64,000 nt of DNA from Colwellia sp. MB02u-6 (GCF_014077095.1 NZ_JACGVG010000027.1:372001-436000), one strand, 5' to 3'; counted from the first letter of the stretch, positions 38,090-47,151 are shown. A program made the numbers and translations. The notes: generated from the letters alone by a model not told the origin.

Positions 38090-38169
38090 TTTTCTGCTTA
38101 ATAATAAAATAAGTCGATCAGCAAAAATTGATATGAAAGTAATTGTGATTTATCAGGAATTTTATTCCC

Positions 38170-38187
38170 GATATCAATATTGATATC
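38170..38187. repeat. 18-bp perfect palindrome
   Basis: GATATCAATATTGATATC is identical to its reverse complement over 18 bases. It lies about 80 bases ahead of the regulator pseudogene and could be the operator of that gene. The rest of 38150-38576, AT-rich with no supported ORF, shows no second copy. Confidence 0.6.
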
Positions 38188-38576
38188 ACAGGCTTTAATT
38201 AAGCCAGTAAAGCGGTTGAGCAGCGTTAAGTGTTATTCTCCTGTTATATCAACTGTGAAGTTAGTATAACCGTAGGTAGTTTTGTCATATTCGTTAATAT
38301 AATTAACCCTTTGAATTACTACCTACCATTGTAAAATTTACTCGCTAAAATGTATACTAACATAGTGATGATATATACTGGCTGCTTAAAGGCCAGCTTT
38401 CATTTTAATTATATAATTACATTAATTTTACAATTAATAATGTATGCCGTTAGCTTATAGCTTTTTTTTAGTTTTTTTGGGTGATATGCAGGCATCACTT
38501 ACCTGATTTATTAGGTTAAGTTATGCGATACTTGGCGTAATAGTAATTAATAACTAACTTAATATATTTGGCTTTC

Positions 38577-39125
38577 ATGAAACATTGTTTTAATGATTTG
38601 ATCTGCATTTTTGAAGACACTTTTAAAGAAAAATATAATACTCGATTAATAAAAGGCGATGGTGAACCGCTCTATTTACCCATTCATGATAAATGTTCAT
38701 ACCATCAGATTATTTTTGCTCATGGCTATTATGCTAGTGCGTTACATGAAGTTTCTCATTGGTGCTTAGCAGGGGCTTCGCGGCGATTATTAGAAGACTT
38801 TGGCTATTGGTATATTCCTGATGGTCGTGATCAAAGCCAACAACAAGCCTTTGAGCAAGTAGAGATTAAACCACAGGCCATTGAATGGGCGTTATGTGTT
38901 GCTGCAGGAAAAGCCTTTGATGTTTCTAGTGATAATCTGCTGGGTAAGGGCGAAACTGACCGAGTGGTGTTTAAAGCTAGGGTATACCAACAAGTGCTTG
39001 GCTATCTTGAATACGGTTTCCCTAACGATGCAGCAACATTTATTATTGCTTTAACAACGTATTATCAAACGCCTTGGCCTTTACTTTCTGAGTATTTTAA
39101 ATCTTTGGATAATGAATGTTTTTGA
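38577..39125 (+). CDS. epmC: Elongation factor P hydroxylase
   Basis: Hydroxylates the beta-lysylated lysine of elongation factor P, the last step of that modification. The 182 residues from the ATG at 38577 (an in-frame TTG three codons earlier was rejected) align well with E. coli YfcM: NTRLIKGDGEPLYLP, IIFAHGYYASALHEVSHWCLAG with an HExxH metal motif, DFGYWYIPDGRD, VEIKPQAIEWALCVAAG and DRVVFKARV. In E. coli the gene lies next to yfcL and mnmC, as here. Confidence 0.96.
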   Translation: MKHCFNDLICIFEDTFKEKYNTRLIKGDGEPLYLPIHDKCSYHQIIFAHGYYASALHEVSHWCLAGASRRLLEDFGYWYIPDGRDQSQQQAFEQVEIKPQAIEWALCVAAGKAFDVSSDNLLGKGETDRVVFKARVYQQVLGYLEYGFPNDAATFIIALTTYYQTPWPLLSEYFKSLDNECF

Positions 39126-39206
39126 AGCTAATGTCATTACAATTAAAATCCTCAGCAGAACAGGTGTCTTTGACATAAATCTATGGAAAATTTATGAGAT
39201 TAATTA

Positions 39207-40352
39207 ATGAAACAATTTAAATTAGGCTTAGTCATTAATCCTATTGCGGGTATTGGTGGTAGTGTGGCATTAAAAGGTAGCGACGGTATTGGTATTGCGG
39301 AGCAAGCGATTGCGCTTGGTGCTACGGCAAAGTCAAACACTAGAGCATTACTGGCGTTAGAAATATTGCTACCTTACAAAGAAAATATCATTATTTATAC
39401 CGCTTCAGGCGATATGGGCGAGCATACCGCTAAAGCGTTAGGTTTTAACACCCAAGTGGTATATAAGCTTGAGCATAGGCTTGAACACAGGCCTACCACA
39501 GAGCTTGATACTGAGCAGGCAGTTAGCGCATGTATCACTAAAGATATTGATTTACTGTTATTTGCTGGCGGTGATGGCACTGCACGTAATGTTTGCCATA
39601 TTGTTGAAGACAAGTTTCCGGTATTGGGCATTCCAGCGGGTTGCAAAATTCATTCAGGTGTTTATGCTATTACGCCTAAAGCCGCTGGGCGAGTGGTCGA
39701 ATTGATGATAACCAATCAATTAGTGAGCTTAACCGACGCTGACGTTATGGATATTGATGAAAGTTTATTTCGCCAAGGTATAGTCAAAGCAAAGCGCTTT
39801 GGTGAAATGCAAGTACCATCAGAGTTACGTTATATTCAAGCGGTTAAATCGGGTGGTGTAGAGTCAGATGAGTTGGTGCTACAAGATATTGCCGCGGATG
39901 TTATTGCTAAAATGGATGATGAGCTATTTATTATTGGCTCAGGCTCTACCACGGCTTTTGTTATGGAAGAGCTAGCGCTTGAAAATACTTTACTGGGTGT
40001 CGATGCGATAAGCGAGCAGGCCTTAACTGCCAGTGATTTGACTGAGCCTCAACTTTGGCAGTTAATTCAGCCTTATGAACAAGGCAAAGTTAAACTGCTT
40101 ATTACCTTAATTGGTGGTCAAGGTCATATATTTGGCCGCGGTAATCAACAGTTGAGCCCACGTGTTATTCGTGCGATAGGTAAAGAAAATATTATGATTA
40201 TCGCAACAAAAGCAAAATTGAATGCGCTGCAAGCTAGGCCTTTAATTGCTGATACTGGCGACAGCGAACTCGATATGGTTTTGTCAGGCTATTTGGCGGT
40301 TATAACAGGTTATAATGATCAAGTATTATACCCGGTTGCTAGCCCGCAATAA
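39207..40352 (+). CDS. ATP-NAD kinase family protein (COG3199, AcoX-like)
   Basis: 381 residues with the diacylglycerol/NAD-kinase nucleotide fold. It opens LGLVINPIAGIGGSVALKGSDG, then IIIYTASGDMGE, LLLFAGGDGTARNV (GGDG motif, about 118-121) and GIPAGCKIHSGVYAITPKAAG. The C-terminal half (about 200-380) is the AcoX-like extension with IGSGSTTAFVMEEL and TLIGGQGHIFGRGNQQLSPRVI. It is not the housekeeping NadK. Its substrate is unknown, although the GGDG motif makes a phosphotransfer role likely. It sits between epmC and yfcL, genes adjacent in E. coli. Confidence 0.88.
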   Translation: MKQFKLGLVINPIAGIGGSVALKGSDGIGIAEQAIALGATAKSNTRALLALEILLPYKENIIIYTASGDMGEHTAKALGFNTQVVYKLEHRLEHRPTTELDTEQAVSACITKDIDLLLFAGGDGTARNVCHIVEDKFPVLGIPAGCKIHSGVYAITPKAAGRVVELMITNQLVSLTDADVMDIDESLFRQGIVKAKRFGEMQVPSELRYIQAVKSGGVESDELVLQDIAADVIAKMDDELFIIGSGSTTAFVMEELALENTLLGVDAISEQALTASDLTEPQLWQLIQPYEQGKVKLLITLIGGQGHIFGRGNQQLSPRVIRAIGKENIMIIATKAKLNALQARPLIADTGDSELDMVLSGYLAVITGYNDQVLYPVASPQ

Positions 40353-40415
40353 TAAATAGATCTCCTGAAAAACGTTAAATATATTAAAATAGGCGCAGTT
40401 AAAAAACGAGTCTAC

Positions 40416-40706
40416 ATGAATTTGGAATTAAGTATGCAATTTGAAAACCTTACCGCGCTATATCATTTTTTAGATGAACAAGTTACACAAGATGTTAGCG
40501 GCGATGAACTATTTGCCGGAAGTTATTTAAGAGGGTTTATTAGTTTAGCGAGCAGTGAATATGGCGATGAGTCACAAGTGTTAACGCAAACGTTAGCGAT
40601 AAACATTAGCGAGAAGTTACAGGTTGCGCGTACTGAGCTTACGCCGCAAGATCATCAAATTGTACAAGATTATTGGCTAGGATTAAAAACGGCTTTTACA
40701 GCGTAA
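40416..40706 (+). CDS. yfcL: YfcL family protein
   Basis: A 96-residue small soluble protein matching E. coli YfcL in size and in the signature DELFAGSYLRGFISLA, with a helical remainder ending TPQDHQIVQDYWLGLKTAF. The function is unknown. The order mnmC-yfcL-epmC is the E. coli one, which backs the assignment. An in-frame ATG at 40434 (MQFENLT) is an alternative start. A strong bidirectional terminator follows. Confidence 0.88.
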   Translation: MNLELSMQFENLTALYHFLDEQVTQDVSGDELFAGSYLRGFISLASSEYGDESQVLTQTLAINISEKLQVARTELTPQDHQIVQDYWLGLKTAFTA

Positions 40707-40726
40707 GTTTTATTGCTGTCAGTTTG

Positions 40727-40765
40727 AAAAAAAGCAGCTTTCATGTTGAATTAGCTGCTTTTTTT
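40727..40765. terminator. Bidirectional terminator between yfcL and mnmC
   Basis: Perfect 13-bp stem, AAAAAAAGCAGCT (40727-40739) / AGCTGCTTTTTTT (40753-40765), with a 13-nt loop. A tracts and T tracts flank it on both strands. It sits between two convergent genes, so it can end both transcripts. Confidence 0.93.
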
Positions 40766-40783
40766 AGATTTTATCCGGTAAAG

Positions 40784-42799
40784 TCAATCGAACTTACGGC
40801 GAATAATGTCTCGAATAACAAAGCGATTTGGCGCAAGGTTAAATAACTTTTCATTATCTAGTGGATAGGGTGTACCACAAATATCAGCGGTTAAAATATC
40901 AGCCAATAAGGGCGCAGTACAAAGTCCTCGCGCACCTAATCCAGTCAACATATATAGATTGTCAATCACGGGTGCTTGTTGATTATAGCGCCAACGTTTA
41001 TCTTTACTCAAGTGCGGGAATTGCTGCTTATGGCCAGCAATGTCAGGCATAGCACCTACCATCGGCAAGTGATCCGGTGTCATACAACGTAAACGCGCTT
41101 TGCTACTGAAAATATCTGTACTTTGCCATTGTGTTAAACCCGGTAAGCATTTATCTAGCATAGAAAGATTAAATTGGTCTTCTTCGGCTTTGTTGTCGAT
41201 ATCAAAACTGTGCTTTTGAAACGTTGCCCCGATGCAGTGCAGGTTTTTATTTGCTGGGGTTAAATAACCTTTATGGCAAATAACGGTGGCTAGTTTGGCA
41301 ATTTTTTCATTACTGGTCATATTACTGACTTGACCACGTACAGACGTTAAGGGTAATTGTTCAATCAGATTCAAGGGTATGCCTTGGGCGCCGCCACAAT
41401 AGACAATAACATTGGCTGGATAATTATCAGTATCGCTGTGTAGTAACCATTTCCCTTGAGCTTGTTGGCTAATTTTATTAATCTTACAGCCGGTTTCAAT
41501 GCGCAGGCGATGACTTAATTCAGCCGCCTTAAATATTTGCCTTACCAGTTGAGCAGGGGCTATCCAGCCCGCTTTAGGGAAGAATAGCCCGCCATGATTA
41601 AGGGCTATGTCTGCTAATGCGCTAGCTTGATTTTTATCAACACTATGAATTAAGCTTTTTGGCCAAACACTAGAGTCTGCTATATGTTGCTGACGCAATT
41701 CTAACGCGGGTTTATAGGATATTTCTAACAGGCCGCACCAGTCGTGATCAAAACGAAATCCTTGCTCGCTGATACTTTTATAATAAGTGACCGCTTGCTC
41801 AAAAGCTTGTTGATAAAATAGGCTAATATCATCGGCTTTTTGATGAATAAGTGGGTATAGTGCGGCAATGTTATTACTCGATGCGCCTTGAGCAACACTG
41901 AAGTCTTGGCAATATACCGTTACCTTAACCCCGGCTTTTGTTAAGGCATAAGCAGCACATGCTGAGGCTATACCACCGCCGATGATACTGACATGTTGCG
42001 GTTTATTCACTATAGGGCGTTGTTGATAACCTTTGCCTGATAGAGGGTTTTGCTGAAACACCGCGCTAAGCATTTCATTTTTTTTACCTATAGCTGGGCG
42101 TTTTTCAACCCGAAAACCGGCAGAAACAAGTTGGCGTTTAACTTTTCCTGATACGGTAAAGGTGGCTAACGTTGCTTGCTCGTTTGATAAGCGTGTGATT
42201 TGCTTAAAAAGTGCTTCGTGCCACATTTCAGGGTTTTTGGCGGGTGAAAAACCATCAAGGAACCAAGCGTCAACCTGTGTGCAAGGATGAACTCTTTTCT
42301 CGTTTCCCAACTGAGTTAAACCTTGCGTGGCATCGTTAAATATTAACTGGAGTGTGACTGAACCCTCAAGAAAACTTAGTGTAATATCTTTATCAAAATT
42401 TTCAGGATATTGTGCAATAAGTTGTTGACTATATTCTTTAAGTTGCGGGAAAAAAGCTAACGCTTGTGCCAGTTGCTGTTTTGATAAGGGATATTTTTCG
42501 ACACTAATAAAGTGCAAAGCACTCACTTTAGCTGGCGCTGAATTTTGCCGGTGAGCTGTTGATTTTATTTTGTCAAATACCGATAGAGTCAATAAAAAAT
42601 TTAATCCCGTACCAAAACCTGTTTCAACAATCACAAATTTTTCTGGGTACTGGGCTAGTCTTACTTTAAGATTATTGCCATCAATAAAAATACATTCACT
42701 TTGGCTAGCGGCATGGTTTATATCAAAATAGATATCTTCAAACTGGCTTGAATAAGGTGAACCGTCACCCTCAAAGGTAATTTTTGTTTGAGCAATCAC
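40784..42799 (-). CDS. mnmC: tRNA mnm5s2U biosynthesis bifunctional protein MnmC
   Basis: Makes 5-methylaminomethyl-2-thiouridine at tRNA wobble position 34. The N-terminal SAM-dependent methyltransferase half (about 1-250; IVETGFGTGLNFLLTL, DAWFLDGFSPAKNPEMW) performs the last methylation. The C-terminal FAD-dependent half (about 265-650; VSIIGGGIASACAAYAL, GASSNNIAALYPLIH, VYCGGAQGI, RLRCMTPDHLPMVGAMPD) removes the carboxymethyl group. The 671 residues are full length. It is divergent from fabB, as in E. coli. Confidence 0.96.
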   Translation of the reverse strand: MIAQTKITFEGDGSPYSSQFEDIYFDINHAASQSECIFIDGNNLKVRLAQYPEKFVIVETGFGTGLNFLLTLSVFDKIKSTAHRQNSAPAKVSALHFISVEKYPLSKQQLAQALAFFPQLKEYSQQLIAQYPENFDKDITLSFLEGSVTLQLIFNDATQGLTQLGNEKRVHPCTQVDAWFLDGFSPAKNPEMWHEALFKQITRLSNEQATLATFTVSGKVKRQLVSAGFRVEKRPAIGKKNEMLSAVFQQNPLSGKGYQQRPIVNKPQHVSIIGGGIASACAAYALTKAGVKVTVYCQDFSVAQGASSNNIAALYPLIHQKADDISLFYQQAFEQAVTYYKSISEQGFRFDHDWCGLLEISYKPALELRQQHIADSSVWPKSLIHSVDKNQASALADIALNHGGLFFPKAGWIAPAQLVRQIFKAAELSHRLRIETGCKINKISQQAQGKWLLHSDTDNYPANVIVYCGGAQGIPLNLIEQLPLTSVRGQVSNMTSNEKIAKLATVICHKGYLTPANKNLHCIGATFQKHSFDIDNKAEEDQFNLSMLDKCLPGLTQWQSTDIFSSKARLRCMTPDHLPMVGAMPDIAGHKQQFPHLSKDKRWRYNQQAPVIDNLYMLTGLGARGLCTAPLLADILTADICGTPYPLDNEKLFNLAPNRFVIRDIIRRKFD

Positions 42800-42880
42800 A
42801 ATATTAACGTCTTCCGTTGGAGGTGAAAAAAGGTTATTTTATCTATTATTACAAAATATTGGTATAAAATGAAAACATTC

Positions 42881-42898
42881 AGTGTACAAGTGTACGCT
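42881..42898. promoter_or_regulatory. Probable FabR operator upstream of fabB
   Basis: AGTGTACAAGTGTACGCT is an 18-bp near-palindrome whose reverse complement, AGCGTACACTTGTACACT, closely matches the FabR site known upstream of fabA and fabB in gammaproteobacteria (AGCGTACA..TGT..GCT, from memory). It ends 71 bases before the fabB start. FabR with unsaturated acyl-thioesters would repress unsaturated fatty acid synthesis here. Confidence 0.75.
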
Positions 42899-42969
42899 GG
42901 ACAGACCAGTATAGGGGGCAAAAGTATGTATGATACGCCCAGATTTTTTAATTGAATATGGTTATTAAT

Positions 42970-44181
42970 ATGAAACGTGTAGTTATCACCGGATTAGGTA
43001 TTGTATCAAGTATTGGTAATGATACAGAAGAAGTATTAGCGTCTTTAAAAGCAGGGCGTTCAGGTATTACCCGTTCTGAAAGTTTTGCTGAAATGGGTTT
43101 GCGTAGTCAAGTTTGGGGCAAACCTGACATTGAAGTAAAAGACCACATTGACCGTAAAGCCTTACGCTTCATGGGTGAAGCTTCAGCTTTTGCTTACATA
43201 GCCATGGATCAAGCGATTAAAGATTCAAAATTAACACCAGATCAAGTTTCAAATTTCCGCACAGGCATTGTGGCGGGCTCTGGTGGTGCTTCTTCAGAAA
43301 ATGTCGTCAAGTCAGCAGACACACTGCGTGAAAAAGGCGTTAAACGCGTTGGGCCTTACGCAGTACCAAAAACCATGTCGAGCACCATTTCTGCATGTTT
43401 GGCCACACCGTTTAAAATTTTAGGCGTTAACTATTCAATCAGTTCGGCTTGTGCTACCAGTGCGCATTGTATTGGTCACGCAGCTGAGCTTATTCAATTA
43501 GGTAAGCAAGATGTAGTATTTGCCGGTGGCGGTGAAGAAGTTCATTGGTCATTAGCGATGATGTTTGATGGCATGGGCGCGTTATCTTCTAAATACAATG
43601 ACACACCAGAGCTAGCTTCACGCACCTATGATGCAGACCGTGACGGTTTCGTTATTTCAGGTGGCGGCGGTATGGTTGTTGTTGAAGAGCTTGAGCACGC
43701 TTTAGCGCGTGGCGCGCATATTTACGCTGAGATTGTTGGTTACGGTGCAACATCAGACGGCTTTGATATGGTTGCGCCAAGTGGTGAAGGCGCTATTCGT
43801 TGTATGCAACAAGCCATGCAGGGTGTTGACGCGAAAGTTGATTATTTAAATACCCATGGCACTTCTACACCAGTAGGTGATGTTAAAGAGCTTGGTGCGA
43901 TTCAAACGGTATTTGGTGATAATTCTCCAGCCATTAGTGCAACTAAAGCCATGACAGGTCATGCACTGGGTGCTGCTGGTGTTCATGAAGCGATCTTTTC
44001 ATTATTGATGATGGAACATAGCTTTGTTGCGCCATCTATTAATATCAATACGTTAGATGAAAAAGCTGAGGGCTTAGATATTGTTACCGAAAAGCGTGAC
44101 ATGGAGTTGAACTTAGTGATGTCAAACAGCTTTGGTTTTGGTGGCACTAACGCTACACTGGTTATGCAAAAGTATAAATAA
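42970..44181 (+). CDS. fabB: 3-oxoacyl-ACP synthase I
   Basis: Condensing enzyme of fatty acid synthesis, needed to elongate the cis-unsaturated acyl chain made by FabA. The 403 residues from the ATG at 42970 match E. coli FabB; the upstream TTG (42952) and ATG (42958) would add residues foreign to the family. The catalytic triad is Cys161 in [12 protein letters not shown], His296 in [11 protein letters not shown] and His331 in TGHALGAAG, and the C-terminal loop [16 protein letters not shown] is intact. A probable FabR operator precedes it and a terminator follows. In a cold-adapted marine bacterium this enzyme is central to membrane fluidity. Confidence 0.98.
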   Translation: MKRVVITGLGIVSSIGNDTEEVLASLKAGRSGITRSESFAEMGLRSQVWGKPDIEVKDHIDRKALRFMGEASAFAYIAMDQAIKDSKLTPDQVSNFRTGIVAGSGGASSENVVKSADTLREKGVKRVGPYAVPKTMSSTISACLATPFKILGVNYSISSACATSAHCIGHAAELIQLGKQDVVFAGGGEEVHWSLAMMFDGMGALSSKYNDTPELASRTYDADRDGFVISGGGGMVVVEELEHALARGAHIYAEIVGYGATSDGFDMVAPSGEGAIRCMQQAMQGVDAKVDYLNTHGTSTPVGDVKELGAIQTVFGDNSPAISATKAMTGHALGAAGVHEAIFSLLMMEHSFVAPSININTLDEKAEGLDIVTEKRDMELNLVMSNSFGFGGTNATLVMQKYK

Positions 44182-44218
44182 AACCGCGTTAATTGGCTTT
44201 TAGCCCAAACTGTTTATC

Positions 44219-44243
44219 AAGCCGCTAATTTAGCGGCTTTTTT
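44219..44243 (+). terminator. Rho-independent terminator after fabB
   Basis: 9-bp stem AAGCCGCTA / TAGCGGCTT with a 3-nt loop and a T run, 37 bases after the stop. Confidence 0.92.
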
Positions 44244-44584
44244 ATATTCAGTACCATGATATGCCGCGATCACCTGATCGCTCTTAGATATCCTGTCTTT
44301 TTAGGTAGTAGTACATCTTTGTATGTCGAAGCATTGTCAGCTTTTATGATTGCTAAAAAAGCTAAGTAATGACATCTATGGCTCCACAGCATTAATAGTT
44401 CTTGGTCATTACTCCGACATTAGGCTAAAGAGCTAGACTTATGTCAGTATATATAGCGTGCTAAAATATACTTAAGCCTAAAGTATTATAAAATCCGCTA
44501 AATAACCCCGCTATCGATATTCTTTTTAGCCTAGATTTTCGTTACAATAGCTATCTTGTCTGTTATTAATTGTGTCTGCCTATT
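44244..44584. other. Intergenic stretch before the CHMI-like gene
   Basis: 341 bases with no supported ORF, RNA gene or strong hairpin. The promoter for the CHMI-like gene and pdxB presumably lies at its right end, but I cannot place it. Confidence 0.4.
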
Positions 44585-44935
44585 ATGCCTCATTGTATTG
44601 TTGAGTATTCTGCAAAAATTATCGAAATTTTACCCGTAGAACAGTTAATGCATGCTGTTTATAAAGGTGTAAACCAAAGTGAATTATTTACAGCAGCTAA
44701 TATTAAAGTTCGAGCATGTGCTTATAATGACTTTTATCTGCCGGGTGCTGAGCAAGTCTTTGTCCATGTTAATTTAAAAATATTATCAGGTCGTGATTTA
44801 TCGCAGCGTAAAAAACTGACTGAAAGTGTTAGCAATCAACTTGAACGTTTGGGTATTGAAGAGGCAGTAATTACGGTTGAAGTAACCAAAATTGAAAAAG
44901 AAAGTTATATTAAGAAAGCCACATTAATGGCGTAA
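44585..44935 (+). CDS. 5-carboxymethyl-2-hydroxymuconate isomerase family protein
   Basis: 116 residues from the ATG at 44585. A TTG 15 bases upstream would hide the N-terminal proline, so it was rejected. The family uses Pro1 (after Met removal) as catalytic base for tautomerisation; here the protein starts M-PHCIVEYSAKI. Further match: ANIKVRACAYNDFYLPG, FVHVNLKILSGRDLSQRKKLTESV. In E. coli HpaF acts in homoprotocatechuate breakdown, but no other gene of that pathway is present, so the substrate may differ. It lies 49 bases upstream of pdxB on the same strand. Confidence 0.88.
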   Translation: MPHCIVEYSAKIIEILPVEQLMHAVYKGVNQSELFTAANIKVRACAYNDFYLPGAEQVFVHVNLKILSGRDLSQRKKLTESVSNQLERLGIEEAVITVEVTKIEKESYIKKATLMA

Positions 44936-44984
44936 TACCCTGTTGTCATGCTTTTATGACTTTCTGATGAATTGGAAACCCTAA

Positions 44985-46142
44985 ATGAATATTTTTTATG
45001 ATGAAAATATGCCGTTTGCGGCGGAATTTTTTGCTGATTTAGGCATACTAACACCATTTTCTGGCCGCGATTTGTCGGCAACGGATATCAGTGATGCTGA
45101 CGTGTTATTAGTGCGTTCAATCACTAAAGTCAATGAAGCCTTGTTGCAAAATAATAAAACCTTAAGTTTTGTCGGTACAGCAACGATTGGCGTTGATCAT
45201 ATAGATCAAGACTATTTAGCCGATCGAGCGGTTAACTTTTATTCAGCTCCGGGTTGTAATGCCGTGTCTGTCGCTGAATATGTTCTCAGTGCCTTAGTCG
45301 TATTAGCGGAGCGATATTTAATAACCTTATCAGGGTTAACTGTTGGGATTGTTGGCGCAGGTAATACCGGCTCAAGGTTAAGTGAGAAGTTAACGGCTTT
45401 AAATATTAAGCATGTTTTATGTGACCCTTTACTCGCTGAAAATTCAGCGGATAAACGAAATTTTGTTACCTTTGAGCAAGCGTTAAATTGCGACGTGGTT
45501 TCGCTGCACGTGCCGTTAACTCAAACCGGCCCGCATGCCACATACCATTTATTGGATACCGCTCGACTCGCCCAATTCAAAGATAATCAAATACTGATTA
45601 ATGCTTGTCGGGGTGAAGTTATCGACAATGTCGCATTATTGAAAATCAAGCAGCAAGGACATCCGTTAAAGCTTGTATTAGATGTGTGGGAAAATGAACC
45701 CAATATATTATCCGCTTTAATTGCGTATTGTGACATTACCACCGCGCATATTGCTGGTTATAGCTTAGAAGGAAAAGCTCGTGGCACAGAAATGCTCTAT
45801 CGGGCATTATGCCGACAGCTAGATATTTTGCCAAATAAGCAGCTGGTTGACTTTTTACCGATATCGGCAATTGGCACTATTGAAATTAAACAAGAATTTG
45901 ATGACATACTGTTAAACCAGCTAGTAAAAATGGTATACGATGTTAGACGTGACGATGCAATCTTTCGTCAACAAATTAATATTCAAGGATTTGACCATAT
46001 TCGTAAAACTTACCCGACTCGCCGGGAGTTTTCGTCAATAACCGTTAACTTGAATGACGCGTTGAGCCTAGATGTTCCACATCAGCTTGGCTTTAATAAA
46101 AAACTGGATAAAAAGAGAGAGGATCATGGCACAGAAATTTGA
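44985..46142 (+). CDS. pdxB: Erythronate-4-phosphate dehydrogenase
   Basis: Second step of the DXP-dependent vitamin B6 pathway: oxidation of 4-phosphoerythronate with a tightly bound NAD. A 385-residue D-2-hydroxyacid dehydrogenase, opening MNIFYDENMPFAAEFFADLG. It has the Rossmann motif VGIVGAGNTGSRL, the catalytic Arg in INACRGEVIDN, Glu in VWENEP and His in TTAHIAGYSLEGKARG, plus the C-terminal dimerisation domain special to PdxB (about 290-380). Its last 17 bases overlap the start of asd, so the two are translationally coupled. E. coli has the pair pdxB-usg at this place. Confidence 0.97.
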   Translation: MNIFYDENMPFAAEFFADLGILTPFSGRDLSATDISDADVLLVRSITKVNEALLQNNKTLSFVGTATIGVDHIDQDYLADRAVNFYSAPGCNAVSVAEYVLSALVVLAERYLITLSGLTVGIVGAGNTGSRLSEKLTALNIKHVLCDPLLAENSADKRNFVTFEQALNCDVVSLHVPLTQTGPHATYHLLDTARLAQFKDNQILINACRGEVIDNVALLKIKQQGHPLKLVLDVWENEPNILSALIAYCDITTAHIAGYSLEGKARGTEMLYRALCRQLDILPNKQLVDFLPISAIGTIEIKQEFDDILLNQLVKMVYDVRRDDAIFRQQINIQGFDHIRKTYPTRREFSSITVNLNDALSLDVPHQLGFNKKLDKKREDHGTEI

Positions 46143-47151
46143 TGTTTGCGTACTAGGGGCAACAGGTTTAGTTGGTAAAACAATTATTGAAATACTAGAA
46201 CAGCGCGACTTTCCCATTAATAAGCTCTACCCATTAGCAAGCGCTCGTTCGGCGGGTGAATTTATTGATTTTAAGGGTGAAAGTATTGAAGTTTTAGATG
46301 CTGACAATTTTGATTGGAGCCAAGCACAAATCGGTTTCTTTTCGGCAGGTGGCGAAATATCGGCAAAGTATGCGCCAATTGCTGCTGACGAAGGCTGTAT
46401 TGTTATCGATAATACCTCTGAGTTTCGCTATGACGCTGATATTCCATTAGTTGTACCGGAAGTTAATCCACAAGCATTAGCTGAATACCGTAACCGCAAT
46501 ATTATTGCTAACCCGAATTGTTCAACCATTCAAATGATGGTGGCACTAAAGCCTATCTACGATGCCGTAGGTATTTCACGGGTTAATGTTTGTACTTACC
46601 AATCAGTTTCTGGTGGTGGTAAAGCGGCTATGGACGAGTTAGCGAAGCAAACCGCAGACTTATTGTGTGGCAAACCGGTCGAGCCGAAAAATTTCTCTCG
46701 TCAAATTGCTTTTAATGTTATCCCACAAATTGACGTATTTCTTGAAAATGGTTATACCAAAGAAGAAATGAAAATGGTTTGGGAAACCCAGAAAATATTG
46801 GGTGACGACAGTGTAATGGTTAACCCAACAGCTGTGCGCGTACCAGTATTTTTTGGTCATGGTGAATCATTACATATTGAAACTAACTCACCTATTTCTG
46901 CTGAAGAAGTGAAAGAGTTATTGAGCAAAGCACCAGGTATAGTGGTTTGTCACAATGATGAAGACTTTCCAACACAAATTACCGATGCTAGCGGTAAAGA
47001 TGAAACTTTTGTTGGTCGCATTCGCGAAGATATTAGTCACAATAGTGGTATTAATATGTGGATTGTGGCGGATAACGTCCGCAAAGGTGCAGCAACGAAC
47101 AGCGTTCAAATTGCTGAGTTATTAATTAAAGAGCACCTTAGCGAGTATTAA
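46126..47151 (+). CDS. asd: Aspartate-semialdehyde dehydrogenase
   Basis: Reduces aspartyl phosphate to aspartate semialdehyde for lysine, threonine, methionine and diaminopimelate. The 341 residues from the ATG at 46126 follow AGAGAGGATC; a longer frame from 46072 overlaps more of pdxB and is not family-like. GATGLVG at 11-17 binds NADP, Cys132 in IANPNCSTIQ is the nucleophile, and TYQSVSGGGKAAMDEL and the basic VRVPVFFGHGESLHIE are present. The intact cysteine separates it from inactive Usg-like paralogues. A terminator follows before fimV. Confidence 0.96.
   Translation: MAQKFDVCVLGATGLVGKTIIEILEQRDFPINKLYPLASARSAGEFIDFKGESIEVLDADNFDWSQAQIGFFSAGGEISAKYAPIAADEGCIVIDNTSEFRYDADIPLVVPEVNPQALAEYRNRNIIANPNCSTIQMMVALKPIYDAVGISRVNVCTYQSVSGGGKAAMDELAKQTADLLCGKPVEPKNFSRQIAFNVIPQIDVFLENGYTKEEMKMVWETQKILGDDSVMVNPTAVRVPVFFGHGESLHIETNSPISAEEVKELLSKAPGIVVCHNDEDFPTQITDASGKDETFVGRIREDISHNSGINMWIVADNVRKGAATNSVQIAELLIKEHLSEY

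Noticed and set aside
39469-39500. Tandem LEHRLEHR duplication in the NAD-kinase-like protein
   Set aside because: A single four-residue duplication in a surface loop; not more than an ordinary small indel.
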